64,000 nucleotides of DNA from Streptomyces viridochromogenes (GCF_001270495.1 NZ_LGUR01000219.1:62001-126000); one strand, 5' to 3'. Counted from the stretch's first letter, positions 1 through 9,122 are shown. A program made the numbers and translations. The notes: a model not told the origin generated them from the letters alone.

Positions 1-1098
1 GGCTACGTCGGCGCCGGAACCGTCGAGTTCCTCGTCGCCGGCGACACCGCGCACTTCCTCGAGATGAACACCCGCCTCCAGGTCGAACACCCCGTCACCG
101 AGGCCGTGTACGGCGTCGACCTGGTCGCCCTCCAGATCCGGGTGGCCGAAGGCCACGCCCTCGAAAGCGAGCCCCCACGCGCGCGTGGCCACGCCGTCGA
201 GGCCCGCCTCTACGCCGAGGACCCGGCCCGCGGCTGGGCCCCCCAGACCGGCACCCTGCACCGCCTCGCCGTCCCCGAAGGCGTCCGCCTGGACACCGGC
301 TTCACCGACGGCGACGAGATCGGCGTCCACTACGACCCGATGCTCGCCAAGGTCGTCGCGCACGCCGCCACGCGCGGGGAGGCGATCCGCAGGCTGGCCG
401 GTGCGCTGGCCGGCGCCGCCGTCCACGGCCCGCCCACCAACCGCGACCTCCTCGTCCGCTCCCTGCGGCACAAGGAGTTCACGGCCGCCCGTATGGACAC
501 CGGCTTCTACGACCGCCACCTCACCGAACTGGCCGAGCTCGCCCCCGACCCGCACGCGCCCCTCGCCGCGGCCCTGGCCGACGCCGGGACCCGCTCCCGC
601 TTCGGCGGCTTCCGCAACGTCCCCTCCCAGCCCCAGACCAAGCGCTACGAGATGGCGGGGGAGGAGATCGAGGTCCGTTACCGCCACACACGCGCGGGCC
701 TGGAGGCGGACGGGGTGCGCGTCGTACACGCCGACGCGCGTCTCGTCGTACTCGAAGCGGACGGCGTACGAAGGAACTTCGAGGTCACCCGCTACGGCGA
801 CGAGATCCACGTCAACACCACCCGCCTCACCGCACTGCCCCGCTTCCCCGCCCCGACGGCCCAGCACGCGCCGGGCTCGCTCCTGGCCCCCATGCCGGGA
901 ACGGTCGTCCGTGTCGCCGACGGCCTGACCGAGGGAACGTCCGTCGAGTCCGGTCAGCCCCTGCTGTGGCTGGAGGCGATGAAGATGGAACACAAGATCA
1001 CAGCACCGGCCACAGGCACGCTGACGGCCCTGCACGCCATGCCCGGACAACAGGTGACGGTCGGCGCCCTACTGGCAGTGGTGCAGCCGACCCCATAG
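1..1098 (+). CDS. Acyl-CoA carboxylase alpha subunit, C-terminal part (biotin carboxylase + biotin carrier), 5'-truncated by window edge
   Basis: The frame is open from base 1, so the gene starts upstream of the window; 365 residues remain. The segment EMNTRLQVEHPVTE is the classic ATP-grasp/biotin carboxylase signature, followed by the carboxylase C-terminal domain. The last ~75 residues are a biotinyl carrier domain with EAMKMEH, the acceptor lysine being encoded at 982-984. The family carboxylates biotin with ATP and bicarbonate and passes CO2 to an acyl-CoA through a separate beta subunit, probably encoded just upstream. Followed by an acyl-CoA dehydrogenase, CoA ligase and hydratase on the same strand, so it probably serves breakdown of a branched or aryl acyl-CoA (methylcrotonyl-, propionyl- or similar). 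The exact substrate cannot be read from this fragment. Confidence 0.93.
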   Translation, partial: GYVGAGTVEFLVAGDTAHFLEMNTRLQVEHPVTEAVYGVDLVALQIRVAEGHALESEPPRARGHAVEARLYAEDPARGWAPQTGTLHRLAVPEGVRLDTGFTDGDEIGVHYDPMLAKVVAHAATRGEAIRRLAGALAGAAVHGPPTNRDLLVRSLRHKEFTAARMDTGFYDRHLTELAELAPDPHAPLAAALADAGTRSRFGGFRNVPSQPQTKRYEMAGEEIEVRYRHTRAGLEADGVRVVHADARLVVLEADGVRRNFEVTRYGDEIHVNTTRLTALPRFPAPTAQHAPGSLLAPMPGTVVRVADGLTEGTSVESGQPLLWLEAMKMEHKITAPATGTLTALHAMPGQQVTVGALLAVVQPTP

Positions 1099-1144
1099 GC
1101 GCGCGGGGAACTGCGCGAGCAACCACCAACAATCCGCCGCCGGA
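1099..1144. repeat. Degenerate short copy of dispersed GC-rich repeat
   Basis: Contains GCGCGGGGAACTGCGC followed by a degenerate CCGCCGCC tail. It matches the short form of the repeat seen as a head-to-head pair at 25379-25505. It lies between the carboxylase stop and the acyl-CoA dehydrogenase Shine-Dalgarno. Confidence 0.55.
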
Positions 1145-1154
1145 AGGAGCCCCC

Positions 1155-2294
1155 ATGCCCCCCGCTCTCGAATCCGAGGAACACAAGGCCCTCCGCGCCG
1201 CCGTCTCGGCCCTCGGCAAGCGCCACGGCCGCACCTTCGACCGTGAAGCCCTGTGGTCGGAGGCCGCGAAACTCGGCTATCTGGGTGTCAACCTTCCCGA
1301 GGAGTACGGAGGCGGAGGCGGGGGCGTCGCCGAACTCTCCATCGTCCTCGAAGAACTGGGCGCCGCAGGCTGCCCCCTGCTGATGATGATCGTCTCCCCG
1401 GCGATCTGCGGCACGGTGATCGCCCGCTTCGGCACGGACGAACAGAAACAGCAGTGGCTCCCCGGCCTCGCCGACGGCACCCGCACCATGGCCTTCGGCA
1501 TCACCGAGCCCGACGCCGGCTCCAACAGCCACCGCATCACGACCACGGCCCGCCGCGACCCGGACTCCGGAGACTGGCTCCTCACCGGCCGCAAGGTCTT
1601 CATCTCCGGCGTCGACATAGCCGACGCGACCCTCATCGTCGGCCGCACCCAGGACGCCCGCACCGGCAACCTCAAGCCGTGCCTCTTCATCGTCCCGCGC
1701 GACACCGAAGGCTTCACGCGACGCCAGATCGACATGGAACTCGACGCCGCGGAGAAGCAGTTCGAGCTGACCCTCGACGACGTACGGCTCCCCGCCGACG
1801 CCCTCGTCGGCGACGAGGACGCGGGCCTCCTCCAGCTGTTCGCCGGCCTCAACCCCGAACGCGTCATGACGGCCGCCTTCGCGATCGGCATGGGCCGCTA
1901 CGCCCTCGCCCGTGCCGTCGAGTACGCGCGCGAGCGGACCGTCTGGAAGGCCCCCATCGGCGCCCACCAGGCCATCGCGCACCCTCTCGCCCAGGCGCAC
2001 ATCGAGCTCGAACTGGCCCGCCTGATGATGCAGAAGGCGGCCCACCTGTACGACGCGGGGGACGACGTCGGCGCTGGTGAGGCCGCGAACATGGCCAAGT
2101 ACGCGGCGGGGGAGGCCTGTGTGAAGGCGGTCGACCAGGCCGTGCACACCCTCGGCGGCAACGGCCTCACGCGCGAGTTCGGGCTCGCCTCGTTGATAAC
2201 CGCGGCCCGCGTGTCTCGTATTGCTCCGGTGAGCCGGGAGATGATTCTCAACTACGTCTCCCACCAGACCCTTGGCCTGCCCAAGTCGTACTGA
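1155..2294 (+). CDS. Acyl-CoA dehydrogenase
   Basis: 379 residues, normal length for the family. The helical N-terminal domain is followed by the FAD/substrate beta domain with FGITEPDAGSNSH and a C-terminal helical domain with TLGGNGLTREFG. Oxidises an acyl-CoA to the 2,3-enoyl-CoA with FAD, passing electrons to ETF. I chose ATG 1155 because GGAAGGAG lies 5 bp upstream; an upstream in-frame ATG at 966 lies inside the carboxylase gene and has no domain support. The gene sits 56 bp after the carboxylase and upstream of a CoA ligase and crotonase, consistent with one operon. The substrate is not determinable; the operon suggests an aryl- or branched-acyl-CoA. Confidence 0.92.
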   Translation: MPPALESEEHKALRAAVSALGKRHGRTFDREALWSEAAKLGYLGVNLPEEYGGGGGGVAELSIVLEELGAAGCPLLMMIVSPAICGTVIARFGTDEQKQQWLPGLADGTRTMAFGITEPDAGSNSHRITTTARRDPDSGDWLLTGRKVFISGVDIADATLIVGRTQDARTGNLKPCLFIVPRDTEGFTRRQIDMELDAAEKQFELTLDDVRLPADALVGDEDAGLLQLFAGLNPERVMTAAFAIGMGRYALARAVEYARERTVWKAPIGAHQAIAHPLAQAHIELELARLMMQKAAHLYDAGDDVGAGEAANMAKYAAGEACVKAVDQAVHTLGGNGLTREFGLASLITAARVSRIAPVSREMILNYVSHQTLGLPKSY

Positions 2295-2336
2295 CCGGTA
2301 TTCGACCGGTGTCCGACCGGTATCGGACCGGCACCG
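2293..2336. repeat. Four-unit 11-bp phased GACCGGT array
   Basis: GACCGGT or GACCGGC begins at 2293, 2304, 2315 and 2326, an exact 11-bp period. The first unit overlaps the acyl-CoA dehydrogenase stop codon and the last ends about 18 bp before the GTG start of the ligase. Each unit contains the self-complementary ACCGGT (the last one degenerate). Confidence 0.85.
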
Positions 2337-2353
2337 TGTCGCGAGGAGGAACC

Positions 2354-3931
2354 GTGTTCCGCAGCGAGTACGCAGACGTCCCGGCCGTAGAACTCCCCAT
2401 CCATGAAGCCGTACTGGGCCGGGCCGCCGAGTTCGGTGACGCACCCGCGCTCATCGACGGCACGGACGGCACCACCCTCACCTACGAACAGCTCGACCGC
2501 TTCCACCGGCGCGTCGCCGCCGCCCTCGCCGAGGCGGGCGTCCGCAAGGGCGACGTCCTCGCGCTGCACAGCCCCAACACGGTCGCCTTCCCGACCGCCT
2601 TCTACGCGGCCACGCGCGCGGGTGCCTCCGTCACGACCGTGCACCCGCTGGCCACCCCCGAGGAGTTCGCCAAGCAGCTGACGGACTCGGCGGCCCGCTG
2701 GATCGTCACCGTCTCACCGCTGCTGGAGGTGGCACGCCGGGCAGCCGAACTCGCGGGCGGCGTCCAGGAGATCTTCGTGTGCGACAGCGCGCCGGGACAC
2801 CGCTCGCTCATCGACATGCTGGCCTCCGCCGCCCCCGAACCACAGGTCGACATCGACCCCGTCGCGGACGTCGCCGCCCTGCCGTACTCGTCGGGCACCA
2901 CGGGCACCCCCAAGGGCGTGATGCTCACCCACCGCCAGATCGCCACCAACCTCGCCCAGCTGGAACCCACCATCCCGGCAGGCCCCGGCGACCGCATCCT
3001 GGCCGTGCTGCCCTTCTTCCACATATACGGCCTGACCGCACTGATGAACGCCCCCCTGAGGCTGGGCGCCACGGTCGTCGTCCTGCCCCGCTTCGACCTG
3101 GAGACCTTCCTCGCCGCCATCCAGAACCACCGCATCACCGGCCTGTACGTGGCCCCGCCGATCGTCCTGGCCCTCGCCAAGCACCCCCTGGTCGAGCGGT
3201 ACGACCTCTCGTCCCTGAAGTACATCGTCAGTGCCGCCGCGCCCCTGGACGCGAAGCTCGCGGCCGCCTGCTCGCAGCGCCTCGGCCTGCCGCCGCTCGG
3301 CCAGGCGTACGGCATGACGGAACTGTCCCCCGGCACCCACGTCGTCCCGCTGGCCGCCATGCACGACGCGCCCGCCGGAACCGTCGGCAGGCTCATCCCC
3401 GGCACCGAGATGCGCGTCGTCTCCCTCGACGACCCCGACAAGGACCTCGGCACCGGCGAGTCCGGCGAGATCCTCATCCGCGGCCCCCAGGTCATGAAGG
3501 GCTACCTCGGCCGCCCCGACGCCACCGCCGCGATGATCGACGCAGACGGCTGGCTGCACACCGGCGACGTCGGCCATGTCGACGCCGAGGGCTGGCTGTT
3601 CGTCGTGGACCGCGTCAAGGAACTCATCAAGTACAAGGGCTTCCAGGTGGCCCCCGCCGAACTGGAGGCCCTCCTGCTCACCCACCCCGGCATCGCCGAC
3701 GCCGCGGTCATCGGCGCCTACAACGACGACGGCAACGAGGTCCCGCACGCCTATGTGGTCCGCCAGCCCGCCGCCACCGGCCTCTCCGAAGGAGAGGTCA
3801 TGATGTACGTCGCCGAACGCGTCGCCCCTTACAAACGCGTCCGCCAGGTCACCTTCATCGACGGCGTCCCGCGGGCCGCCTCCGGCAAGATCCTGCGCCG
3901 CGAACTGCGGGCACTGCGGGAGGACGCATGA
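2354..3931 (+). CDS. Cinnamate/4-coumarate-CoA ligase-type acyl-CoA synthetase
   Basis: 525 residues from GTG 2354, which follows GAGGAGG by a few bases; the longer ATG 2309 frame would start inside the 11-bp repeat array. ANL-superfamily adenylating enzyme: P-loop YSSGTTGTPKGV, the GQAYGMTELSP motif, a TGD motif before the hinge, and the C-terminal catalytic lysine context ASGKILRREL. Activates an aryl or acyl acid to AMP then CoA thioester. Sequence and neighbours closely resemble the S. coelicolor cinnamate-CoA ligase (ScCCL, SCO4383, from memory), so cinnamate/coumarate-like acids are the best substrate guess. Stop overlaps the start of the next gene (ATGA), showing translational coupling. 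Confidence 0.88.
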   Translation: MFRSEYADVPAVELPIHEAVLGRAAEFGDAPALIDGTDGTTLTYEQLDRFHRRVAAALAEAGVRKGDVLALHSPNTVAFPTAFYAATRAGASVTTVHPLATPEEFAKQLTDSAARWIVTVSPLLEVARRAAELAGGVQEIFVCDSAPGHRSLIDMLASAAPEPQVDIDPVADVAALPYSSGTTGTPKGVMLTHRQIATNLAQLEPTIPAGPGDRILAVLPFFHIYGLTALMNAPLRLGATVVVLPRFDLETFLAAIQNHRITGLYVAPPIVLALAKHPLVERYDLSSLKYIVSAAAPLDAKLAAACSQRLGLPPLGQAYGMTELSPGTHVVPLAAMHDAPAGTVGRLIPGTEMRVVSLDDPDKDLGTGESGEILIRGPQVMKGYLGRPDATAAMIDADGWLHTGDVGHVDAEGWLFVVDRVKELIKYKGFQVAPAELEALLLTHPGIADAAVIGAYNDDGNEVPHAYVVRQPAATGLSEGEVMMYVAERVAPYKRVRQVTFIDGVPRAASGKILRRELRALREDA

Positions 3932-4662
3932 CGCTGGTCGGCCGCACGCGCGCGCGTGGCGTCGAAACCCTCACCCTCGACTCCCCGCACAACCGCAACG
4001 CCCTGTCGGCGGCGCTCGTGGGCGAGCTGACCGACGCGCTGACGGACTGCGGCAAGGACGCCGACGTACGCGCGATCGTCCTCACCCACACCGGCAACAC
4101 GTTCTGCGCGGGCGCCGACCTGCGCGACCCCCCGCCCCCGGACGACCTGGTGGCGTTGCTCCGGCTGATCGTGGAACTGCGCAAGCCGGTCGTCGCCCGC
4201 GTCACCGGCCACGTCCGCGCGGGCGGCCTCGGCCTGCTCGCGGCCTGCGACATCTCGGCCGCGTCGGCACAGGCCACCTTCGCCTTCACGGAGGTGCACA
4301 TCGGCGTAGCCCCGGCCGTGATCTCCCTCCCGCTGCTGCCCCGCACGGACGCCCGCGCCCTGGCCCGCTACTACCTCACCGGCGAACGCTTCACCGCCCC
4401 CGAGGCGGCCCGCATCGGCCTGCTCACGACCGAGGGTGACGACGTCGACGAGGCACTGGCCCCCCTCCTGGGCGGACTGCGCCGCGCCTCCCCCCAGGCC
4501 CTGGCCGAGACGAAGGCCCTGCTCACGGCTAAGGTGCTGGAAGCCTTCGACCGGGACGCGGCCGACCTGACCGCACTCTCGGCCCGGCTGTTCTCCTCCG
4601 CGCAGGCCCGCGAGGGGATGACGGCCTTCCTAGAAAGACGGGATCCGGAATGGGTGGTGTGA
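3928..4662 (+). CDS. Enoyl-CoA hydratase/isomerase family protein
   Basis: 244 residues, crotonase fold. The NRNALS segment and the oxyanion-hole motif FCAGADL are visible, followed by a glycine-rich second oxyanion strand (RAGGLGLLAACD). Likely hydrates the enoyl-CoA formed by the upstream dehydrogenase. ATG 3928 overlaps the ligase stop by four bases. Slightly shorter than the usual ~257 residues, the loop after GADL being shortened. Its stop overlaps the start of the downstream TetR gene, so the regulator is probably co-transcribed. Confidence 0.88.
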   Translation: MTLVGRTRARGVETLTLDSPHNRNALSAALVGELTDALTDCGKDADVRAIVLTHTGNTFCAGADLRDPPPPDDLVALLRLIVELRKPVVARVTGHVRAGGLGLLAACDISAASAQATFAFTEVHIGVAPAVISLPLLPRTDARALARYYLTGERFTAPEAARIGLLTTEGDDVDEALAPLLGGLRRASPQALAETKALLTAKVLEAFDRDAADLTALSARLFSSAQAREGMTAFLERRDPEWVV

Positions 4663-5273
4663 GCACAGTCGGCGACCGCGTGGACCGTACCGACCGCGTG
4701 CCCAAACAGGACCGCAGCCGCGCCACCCGGCAGCGGCTCCTGGAAGCCGCCGTGGCCTGTCTCGCCGAACACGGCTGGGCGGGCTCCACGGTCTCCGTCG
4801 TAGCCGAACGCGCCGGGGTCTCCCGAGGCGCCGCCCAGCACCACTTCCCGACCCGCGAGGACCTCTTCACCGCGGCGGTCGAGTACGTCGCCGAGGAACG
4901 CTCGACGGCCCTGCGCGCCCTGTTCCCGCAGGGCGCCGCGGGCGACCGGCGCGCGGTCGTCGCCGCCCTCGTCGACCTCTACACCGGCCCCCTGTTCCGC
5001 GCGGCCCTGCACCTGTGGGTGGCCGCCTCGAACGAGGAGCAGCTACGACCCCGGGTCACGGAGCTGGAGGCCCGCGTGGGCCGCGAGACCCATCGGATCG
5101 CGGTGGACCTGCTGGGCGCCGACGAGTCCGAGGCGGGCGTTCGGGAGACGGTCCAAGGACTCCTCGACATGGCCCGCGGGCTGGGCCTCGCCAACCTCCT
5201 CACCGACGACGCCGGTCGCCGGGAACGGGTGGTGGCGCAGTGGGCCCGGCTGCTGGACGAGGCGTTGGGCTGA
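4659..5273 (+). CDS. TetR/AcrR family transcriptional regulator of the upstream acyl-CoA operon
   Basis: About 204 residues from GTG 4659, which overlaps the hydratase stop (GTGA); ATG 4650 is an alternative three codons upstream. N-terminal helix-turn-helix shows the usual TetR pattern: RLLEAAVACLAEHGW, then STVSVVAERAGVSRGAAQHH and FPTREDLF. The C-terminal ligand domain is variable. Position as last gene of the carboxylase-dehydrogenase-ligase-hydratase run suggests it represses that operon in response to an acyl-CoA; this is inference. Ends 12 bp from the convergent kinase gene. Confidence 0.88.
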   Translation: MSTVGDRVDRTDRVPKQDRSRATRQRLLEAAVACLAEHGWAGSTVSVVAERAGVSRGAAQHHFPTREDLFTAAVEYVAEERSTALRALFPQGAAGDRRAVVAALVDLYTGPLFRAALHLWVAASNEEQLRPRVTELEARVGRETHRIAVDLLGADESEAGVRETVQGLLDMARGLGLANLLTDDAGRRERVVAQWARLLDEALG

Positions 5274-5284
5274 GCAGGGGACAG

Positions 5285-6736
5285 TCAGTCGTCGCCCTCG
5301 CCGCTGTCGTCGCCGTCGTCGTCCTGCTGCACCGCGCGTTGCTGCTCCTGCTCCAGCCTCGCCCGCTCCTGCTCCCGCTTCTCGCGCTCCCGCCGCTCCT
5401 TCTCCTGCTTCTCGTCGTCCTGCCCTTCCTGACCGACGCTCGTCTCCACCGCGTCCGGGCTCGGGGAGGCGACCGGGGAGGGTGACGACTCCAGGGGGGA
5501 CGCGGAGGCGGTCGCGGGTATGGGTGTGGGTGTGGAAGCGGACGGGCTCGGCGGGGCCTCCGATTTCGTGCCCTCCGCGCCGGTGTTGTCGGGAGAGAAC
5601 CACAGCATGCCGATGAGCATCGCGGCCATGAAGAGCGCCGCTGCCGCTGCCGTGACCGCCACGCGGGTCCGGGACTGCGAGCTGGGCTTGGATCTCGATC
5701 CGGATCGGGGTCTGGCCCCGGGGCTGGTTCCGGGGCCGGCTCCGGGTCTTGTTCTGGTTCTGGATCCGGTTCTGGATCCTGCGGCGGACGCTGTCCCCTG
5801 GGCGGACGGCAGCATGTACGTAGTCGGGTTGCTGGTCTCACCCACCCGCTGCGATCCGGGGGCGGACGCCGCCGGAGCCGTCGCGTCGGGCAGTGGCTCG
5901 GGGCGCCCCTGCCAGGCGCCGTCGGCGAACCAGTCGGCGGCCCGCTGGGCGGCGGGCCGGTGCTCGGGCTCCTTGGCGAGCAGGCCGAGCAGGTAGCTCT
6001 CGAAGGCGGGCGGGAGGCCCGGGACGCCCAGCTCGCGGGGCGGCACGGGGACGGCGTCCAGATGCTGGTGCAGGATCGCCACCGCGGTGTCGGCCTGGAA
6101 GGGCGGGCGGCCGGTGAGGAGTTGGTAGAGCACACAGCCCAGCGCGTAGACGTCGGAGGCCGGGCCCGCCGGCTGCCCCAGGGCGCGCTCGGGGGCGAGG
6201 TACAGACTCGTGCCGACGATCTGGCCGGTGGCGGTCAGCGCGGCGCCGGGATCGTCGAGGAAGCGGGCGATCCCGAAGTCACCGATCTTGAGGGTGCCGT
6301 CGGCGTCCAGGAGCAGGTTGCCGGGCTTGATGTCCCGGTGGACGATGCCCTGCCGGTGCGCGGCGGCCAGTCCCGCGGCGGCCTGGGCGGCGATCCGGGC
6401 CACGCGTTCGGCGGGCAGCGCGCCGGACCGCACCAGCGTCGTGGCGAGGCTGTCGCCCCGGACGAGCTCCATCACCAGGAAGAGCCGGTTGTCGTACTCG
6501 CCGAAGTCCCGGACGCCCACCACGTTCGGATGGTCGATCCGCGCCGCCGTCTGCGCCTCCAGCCGGAACCGGGACGTGGCGGTGGGGTCGGAGTCCTGGG
6601 GCAGCAGCAGCTTGACGGCCACATCCCGGGCGAGCGACTCGTCGTAGGCCCGCCAGACCTCCCCCATCCCCCCGCGCCCGATCGGCTCGCTCAGCCGGTA
6701 GCGGCCCGCTATCAGCACCTGATCCCCATCCCTCAT
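5285..6736 (-). CDS. Membrane-anchored Ser/Thr protein kinase with charged coiled C-terminal tail
   Basis: 483 residues from ATG 6736 (MRDGDQVLIAGRYRL). Complete Hanks-type catalytic domain: glycine loop GRGGMGEV (20-27), ATP-binding Lys42, catalytic HRD 133-135, DFG 153-155 and APE 181-183. A linker rich in Ser/Arg/Gly (about 285-355) precedes one transmembrane segment (about 359-380). The external part is Pro/Ser/Thr-rich, then a Glu/Lys/Arg-rich stretch with coiled-coil character (about 440-470) and an acidic end. No PASTA domain. Phosphorylates proteins on Ser/Thr; target unknown. An upstream in-frame ATG at 6817 gives an Arg-rich extension with no domain and is rejected. Confidence 0.9.
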   Translation of the reverse strand: MRDGDQVLIAGRYRLSEPIGRGGMGEVWRAYDESLARDVAVKLLLPQDSDPTATSRFRLEAQTAARIDHPNVVGVRDFGEYDNRLFLVMELVRGDSLATTLVRSGALPAERVARIAAQAAAGLAAAHRQGIVHRDIKPGNLLLDADGTLKIGDFGIARFLDDPGAALTATGQIVGTSLYLAPERALGQPAGPASDVYALGCVLYQLLTGRPPFQADTAVAILHQHLDAVPVPPRELGVPGLPPAFESYLLGLLAKEPEHRPAAQRAADWFADGAWQGRPEPLPDATAPAASAPGSQRVGETSNPTTYMLPSAQGTASAAGSRTGSRTRTRPGAGPGTSPGARPRSGSRSKPSSQSRTRVAVTAAAAALFMAAMLIGMLWFSPDNTGAEGTKSEAPPSPSASTPTPIPATASASPLESSPSPVASPSPDAVETSVGQEGQDDEKQEKERREREKREQERARLEQEQQRAVQQDDDGDDSGEGDD

Positions 6737-6888
6737 GCCGTGACGTCTCGATCGCCGCAGGCCGCAACTCACCACGTGGGGACGGGTGATGGTGGGATGC
6801 CGCAGCCGCCCCAGCATACTGGCGGAGTGGATCAGTCACGTTCCGTACGGCGTCGGCACCGGACAGCGTTCCGGCCGCCGCCGAGCGG

Positions 6889-6920
6889 CATCACGCGGAG
6901 CTGACCGGCTCCGCGTGATG
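6889..6920. terminator. Hairpin terminator downstream of the citrate synthase gene
   Basis: Perfect 13-bp stem: CATCACGCGGAGC (6889-6901) and GCTCCGCGTGATG (6908-6920) with a 6-base loop. Sits 82 bp past the citrate synthase stop on the minus strand and before the kinase promoter. No U-tract, as is usual in Streptomyces. Confidence 0.75.
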
Positions 6921-7002
6921 ACCGGCCCGCCGGAGGGGATCCGGGGATTCGTGGGCTGCCGGGGCTGGGTGAGGACTGGTGACGCTGGTGAAGGCCGGGG
7001 GA

Positions 7003-8103
7003 TCAGTGCGCGATGTCGGCGTAGCCCTCGACCTCGCGCGGGTCGCGCGGGCCCGGGCCGATGTAGCGCGCGGAGGGGCGCACGAGCCGGCCGGTGCGCT
7101 TCTGCTCCAGGATGTGCGCCGACCAGCCCGCCGTACGGGCACAGGTGAACATGGACGTGAACATGTGCGCCGGGACCTCCGCGAAGTCCAGCATGATGGC
7201 GGCCCAGAACTCCACGTTGGTGGCCAGGACCCGGTCCGGGCGCCGGTTGTGCAGCTCCTCCAGGGCCGCCTTCTCCAGGGCCTCGGCGACCTCGAAGCGC
7301 GGGGCGCCCAGCTCGCGGGCGGTGCGGCGCAGGACCCGGGCGCGCGGGTCCTCGGCGCGGTAGACGCGGTGGCCGAAGCCCATGAGGCGTTCGCCCTTGT
7401 CGAGCGTCTGCTTCACATACGCCTCGGCGTCGCCGGTGCGCTCGATCTCCTCGATCATGTGCAGAACACGGGAGGGGGCGCCGCCGTGCAGCGGGCCGGA
7501 CATGGCTCCCACGGCACCGGAGAGCGCCGCGGCCACGTCGGCGCCGGTGGAGGCGATGACGCGGGCCGTGAAGGTGGAGGCGTTCATGCCGTGCTCGGCG
7601 GCGGACGTCCAGTACGCGTCGACGGCGGCCACGTGCTTGGGGTCGGGCTCGCCGCGCCAGCGGATCATGAAGCGCTCGACGACGGACTGGGCCTTGTCGA
7701 TCTCGCGCTGCGGAACCATGGGCAGGCCCTGGCCGCGCGCGGACTGGGCGACGTAGGAGAGGGCCATGACGGCGGCGCGGGCCAGGTCGTCCCGGGCCTG
7801 CTCCTCACCGATGTCCAGGAGGGGCTTCAGCCCCCACACCGGGGCCAGCATGGCGAGCGCGGACTGGACGTCGACGCGGATGTCGCCGGAGTGCACGGGA
7901 ATCGGGAAGGGCTCGGCGGGCGGCAGACCGGGCCGGAAGGCGCCGTCCACGAGCAGTCCCCAGACGTTGCCGAACGAGACATGACCGACCAGATCCTCGA
8001 TGTCGACGCCCCGGTACCGGAGTGCGCCGCCCTCCTTATCCGGTTCGGCGATCTCCGTCTCGAACGCGACGACTCCCTCGAGTCCGGGTACGAAGTCGGA
8101 CAT
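7003..8103 (-). CDS. Citrate synthase (type II, 2-methylcitrate/citrate synthase family)
   Basis: 366 residues from ATG 8103, with GAGGAG about 9 bp upstream; the ATG at 8157 would add 18 unsupported residues. Family motifs include GPLHGGAP with an active-site His, the catalytic-loop GFGHRVYRAEDPRA with the second His, and the conserved C-terminal RPSARYIGP with the CoA/citrate-binding arginine. Condenses oxaloacetate with acetyl-CoA (possibly propionyl-CoA). The short 366-residue form is typical of Gram-positive citrate synthases. Divergent from pdxH across a 322-bp region containing a palindromic site. Confidence 0.92.
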   Translation of the reverse strand: MSDFVPGLEGVVAFETEIAEPDKEGGALRYRGVDIEDLVGHVSFGNVWGLLVDGAFRPGLPPAEPFPIPVHSGDIRVDVQSALAMLAPVWGLKPLLDIGEEQARDDLARAAVMALSYVAQSARGQGLPMVPQREIDKAQSVVERFMIRWRGEPDPKHVAAVDAYWTSAAEHGMNASTFTARVIASTGADVAAALSGAVGAMSGPLHGGAPSRVLHMIEEIERTGDAEAYVKQTLDKGERLMGFGHRVYRAEDPRARVLRRTARELGAPRFEVAEALEKAALEELHNRRPDRVLATNVEFWAAIMLDFAEVPAHMFTSMFTCARTAGWSAHILEQKRTGRLVRPSARYIGPGPRDPREVEGYADIAH

Positions 8104-8327
8104 CAGGCGGCTCCTCGTGAGGTGTGCGACGGATGGGGTTGTGGGTGGAACGACCACACGTCGGTCGACAGAGATGGGCGTACGCCGGTGGTTCCACGGT
8201 CACGGACTCGGAATCCGGCCCTTGCCGGTCTCCGGGCCTCGGCGGACTCGCGGTCCGGGGCGTATCCGTGTGATGCCCCGTTCGGCCGACGGTCATCCAA
8301 TCGAAACAACAACAGCACGATAACCCC

Positions 8328-8366
8328 GAGTGCCACCCTCCGGGAGGTCTTGCGGCACTCAGTGCC
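8328..8366. promoter_or_regulatory. Palindromic site between citrate synthase and pdxH genes
   Basis: A perfect 6-1-6 dyad GGCACTCAGTGCC (8354-8366) is preceded by another half-site AGTGCC (8329-8334), with CCTCCGGGAGG between them. It lies about 60 bp upstream of pdxH and 225 bp upstream of the citrate synthase start. I do not recognise the factor. The rest of the 8104-8425 gap shows no gene. Confidence 0.5.
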
Positions 8367-8425
8367 ACCCCGTGACGAAGGACACCGTCCCGGACGGCGC
8401 CCGCCGCATACGGCAAGATGACGGC

Positions 8426-9094
8426 GTGACCGACCGAGACGCCGTCCCCCTCGACCCCGCCGCGATGCGCAAGCAGTACCGGGCCGAGGGCCTCGCCGAG
8501 AACGACCTGGCCGCCACTCCGGTGGAACAGTTCGCGCGCTGGTTCAAGCAGGCCGCGGCGGAGGCCCACCTCTTCGAGCCGAACGCGATGATCGTCTCCA
8601 CCGCGGACGCCGAGGGCCGGCCCAGTTCCCGTACGGTCCTGCTGAAGCAGTTCGACGAGCAGGGCTTCGTCTTCTTCACCAACTACGGCTCCCGCAAGGC
8701 CCGCGACCTCGCCGAGAACCCGTACGTCGCCCTGCTCTTCCCCTGGCACGCGATGGCCCGCCAGGTCGTCGTCACGGGCGTGGCGCGGCGGACCGGGCGC
8801 GACGAGACCGCCGCGTACTTCCGCACCCGCCCGCACGGTTCCCAGCTGGGAGCCTGGGCCAGCGCCCAGTCCTCGGTCGTCGCCACCCGCGCCGACCTCG
8901 ACGCCTCGTACGCCGAGCTGGCCGCGCGCTATCCCGAGGGCGAGCAGGTGCCGGTGCCGCCGCACTGGGGCGGCTTCCGGGTGGCGCCGCAGGCGGTGGA
9001 GTTCTGGCAGGGGCGGGAGAACCGGCTGCACGACCGGCTGCGGTACGTGGCGGAGCAGGACGGGAGCTGGCGGGTGGAGCGGCTCAGCCCGTGA
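8426..9094 (+). CDS. pdxH: Pyridoxine/pyridoxamine 5'-phosphate oxidase
   Basis: 222 residues from GTG 8426 (family proteins begin at this [14 protein letters not shown] segment). FMN split-barrel enzyme that oxidises PNP or PMP to pyridoxal 5'-phosphate. Visible signatures are RKQYRAEGL at the N-terminus, SSRTVLLK and [13 protein letters not shown] for FMN binding, and the C-terminal substrate motif [15 protein letters not shown], the canonical PNPOx ending. Length and motifs are complete. A second, less canonical PNPOx-like gene lies at 53413-54078. Followed by a nested hairpin that probably terminates it. Confidence 0.95.
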   Translation: MTDRDAVPLDPAAMRKQYRAEGLAENDLAATPVEQFARWFKQAAAEAHLFEPNAMIVSTADAEGRPSSRTVLLKQFDEQGFVFFTNYGSRKARDLAENPYVALLFPWHAMARQVVVTGVARRTGRDETAAYFRTRPHGSQLGAWASAQSSVVATRADLDASYAELAARYPEGEQVPVPPHWGGFRVAPQAVEFWQGRENRLHDRLRYVAEQDGSWRVERLSP

Positions 9095-9122
9095 GGGCGG
9101 CGCCGGCTCCGCGAACGCAGAC

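Noticed and set aside
4659..5273. The TetR at 4659 as regulator of the island operators
   Set aside because: It is coupled to its own operon, and no copy of the island palindrome is found near it, so the link is unsupported.
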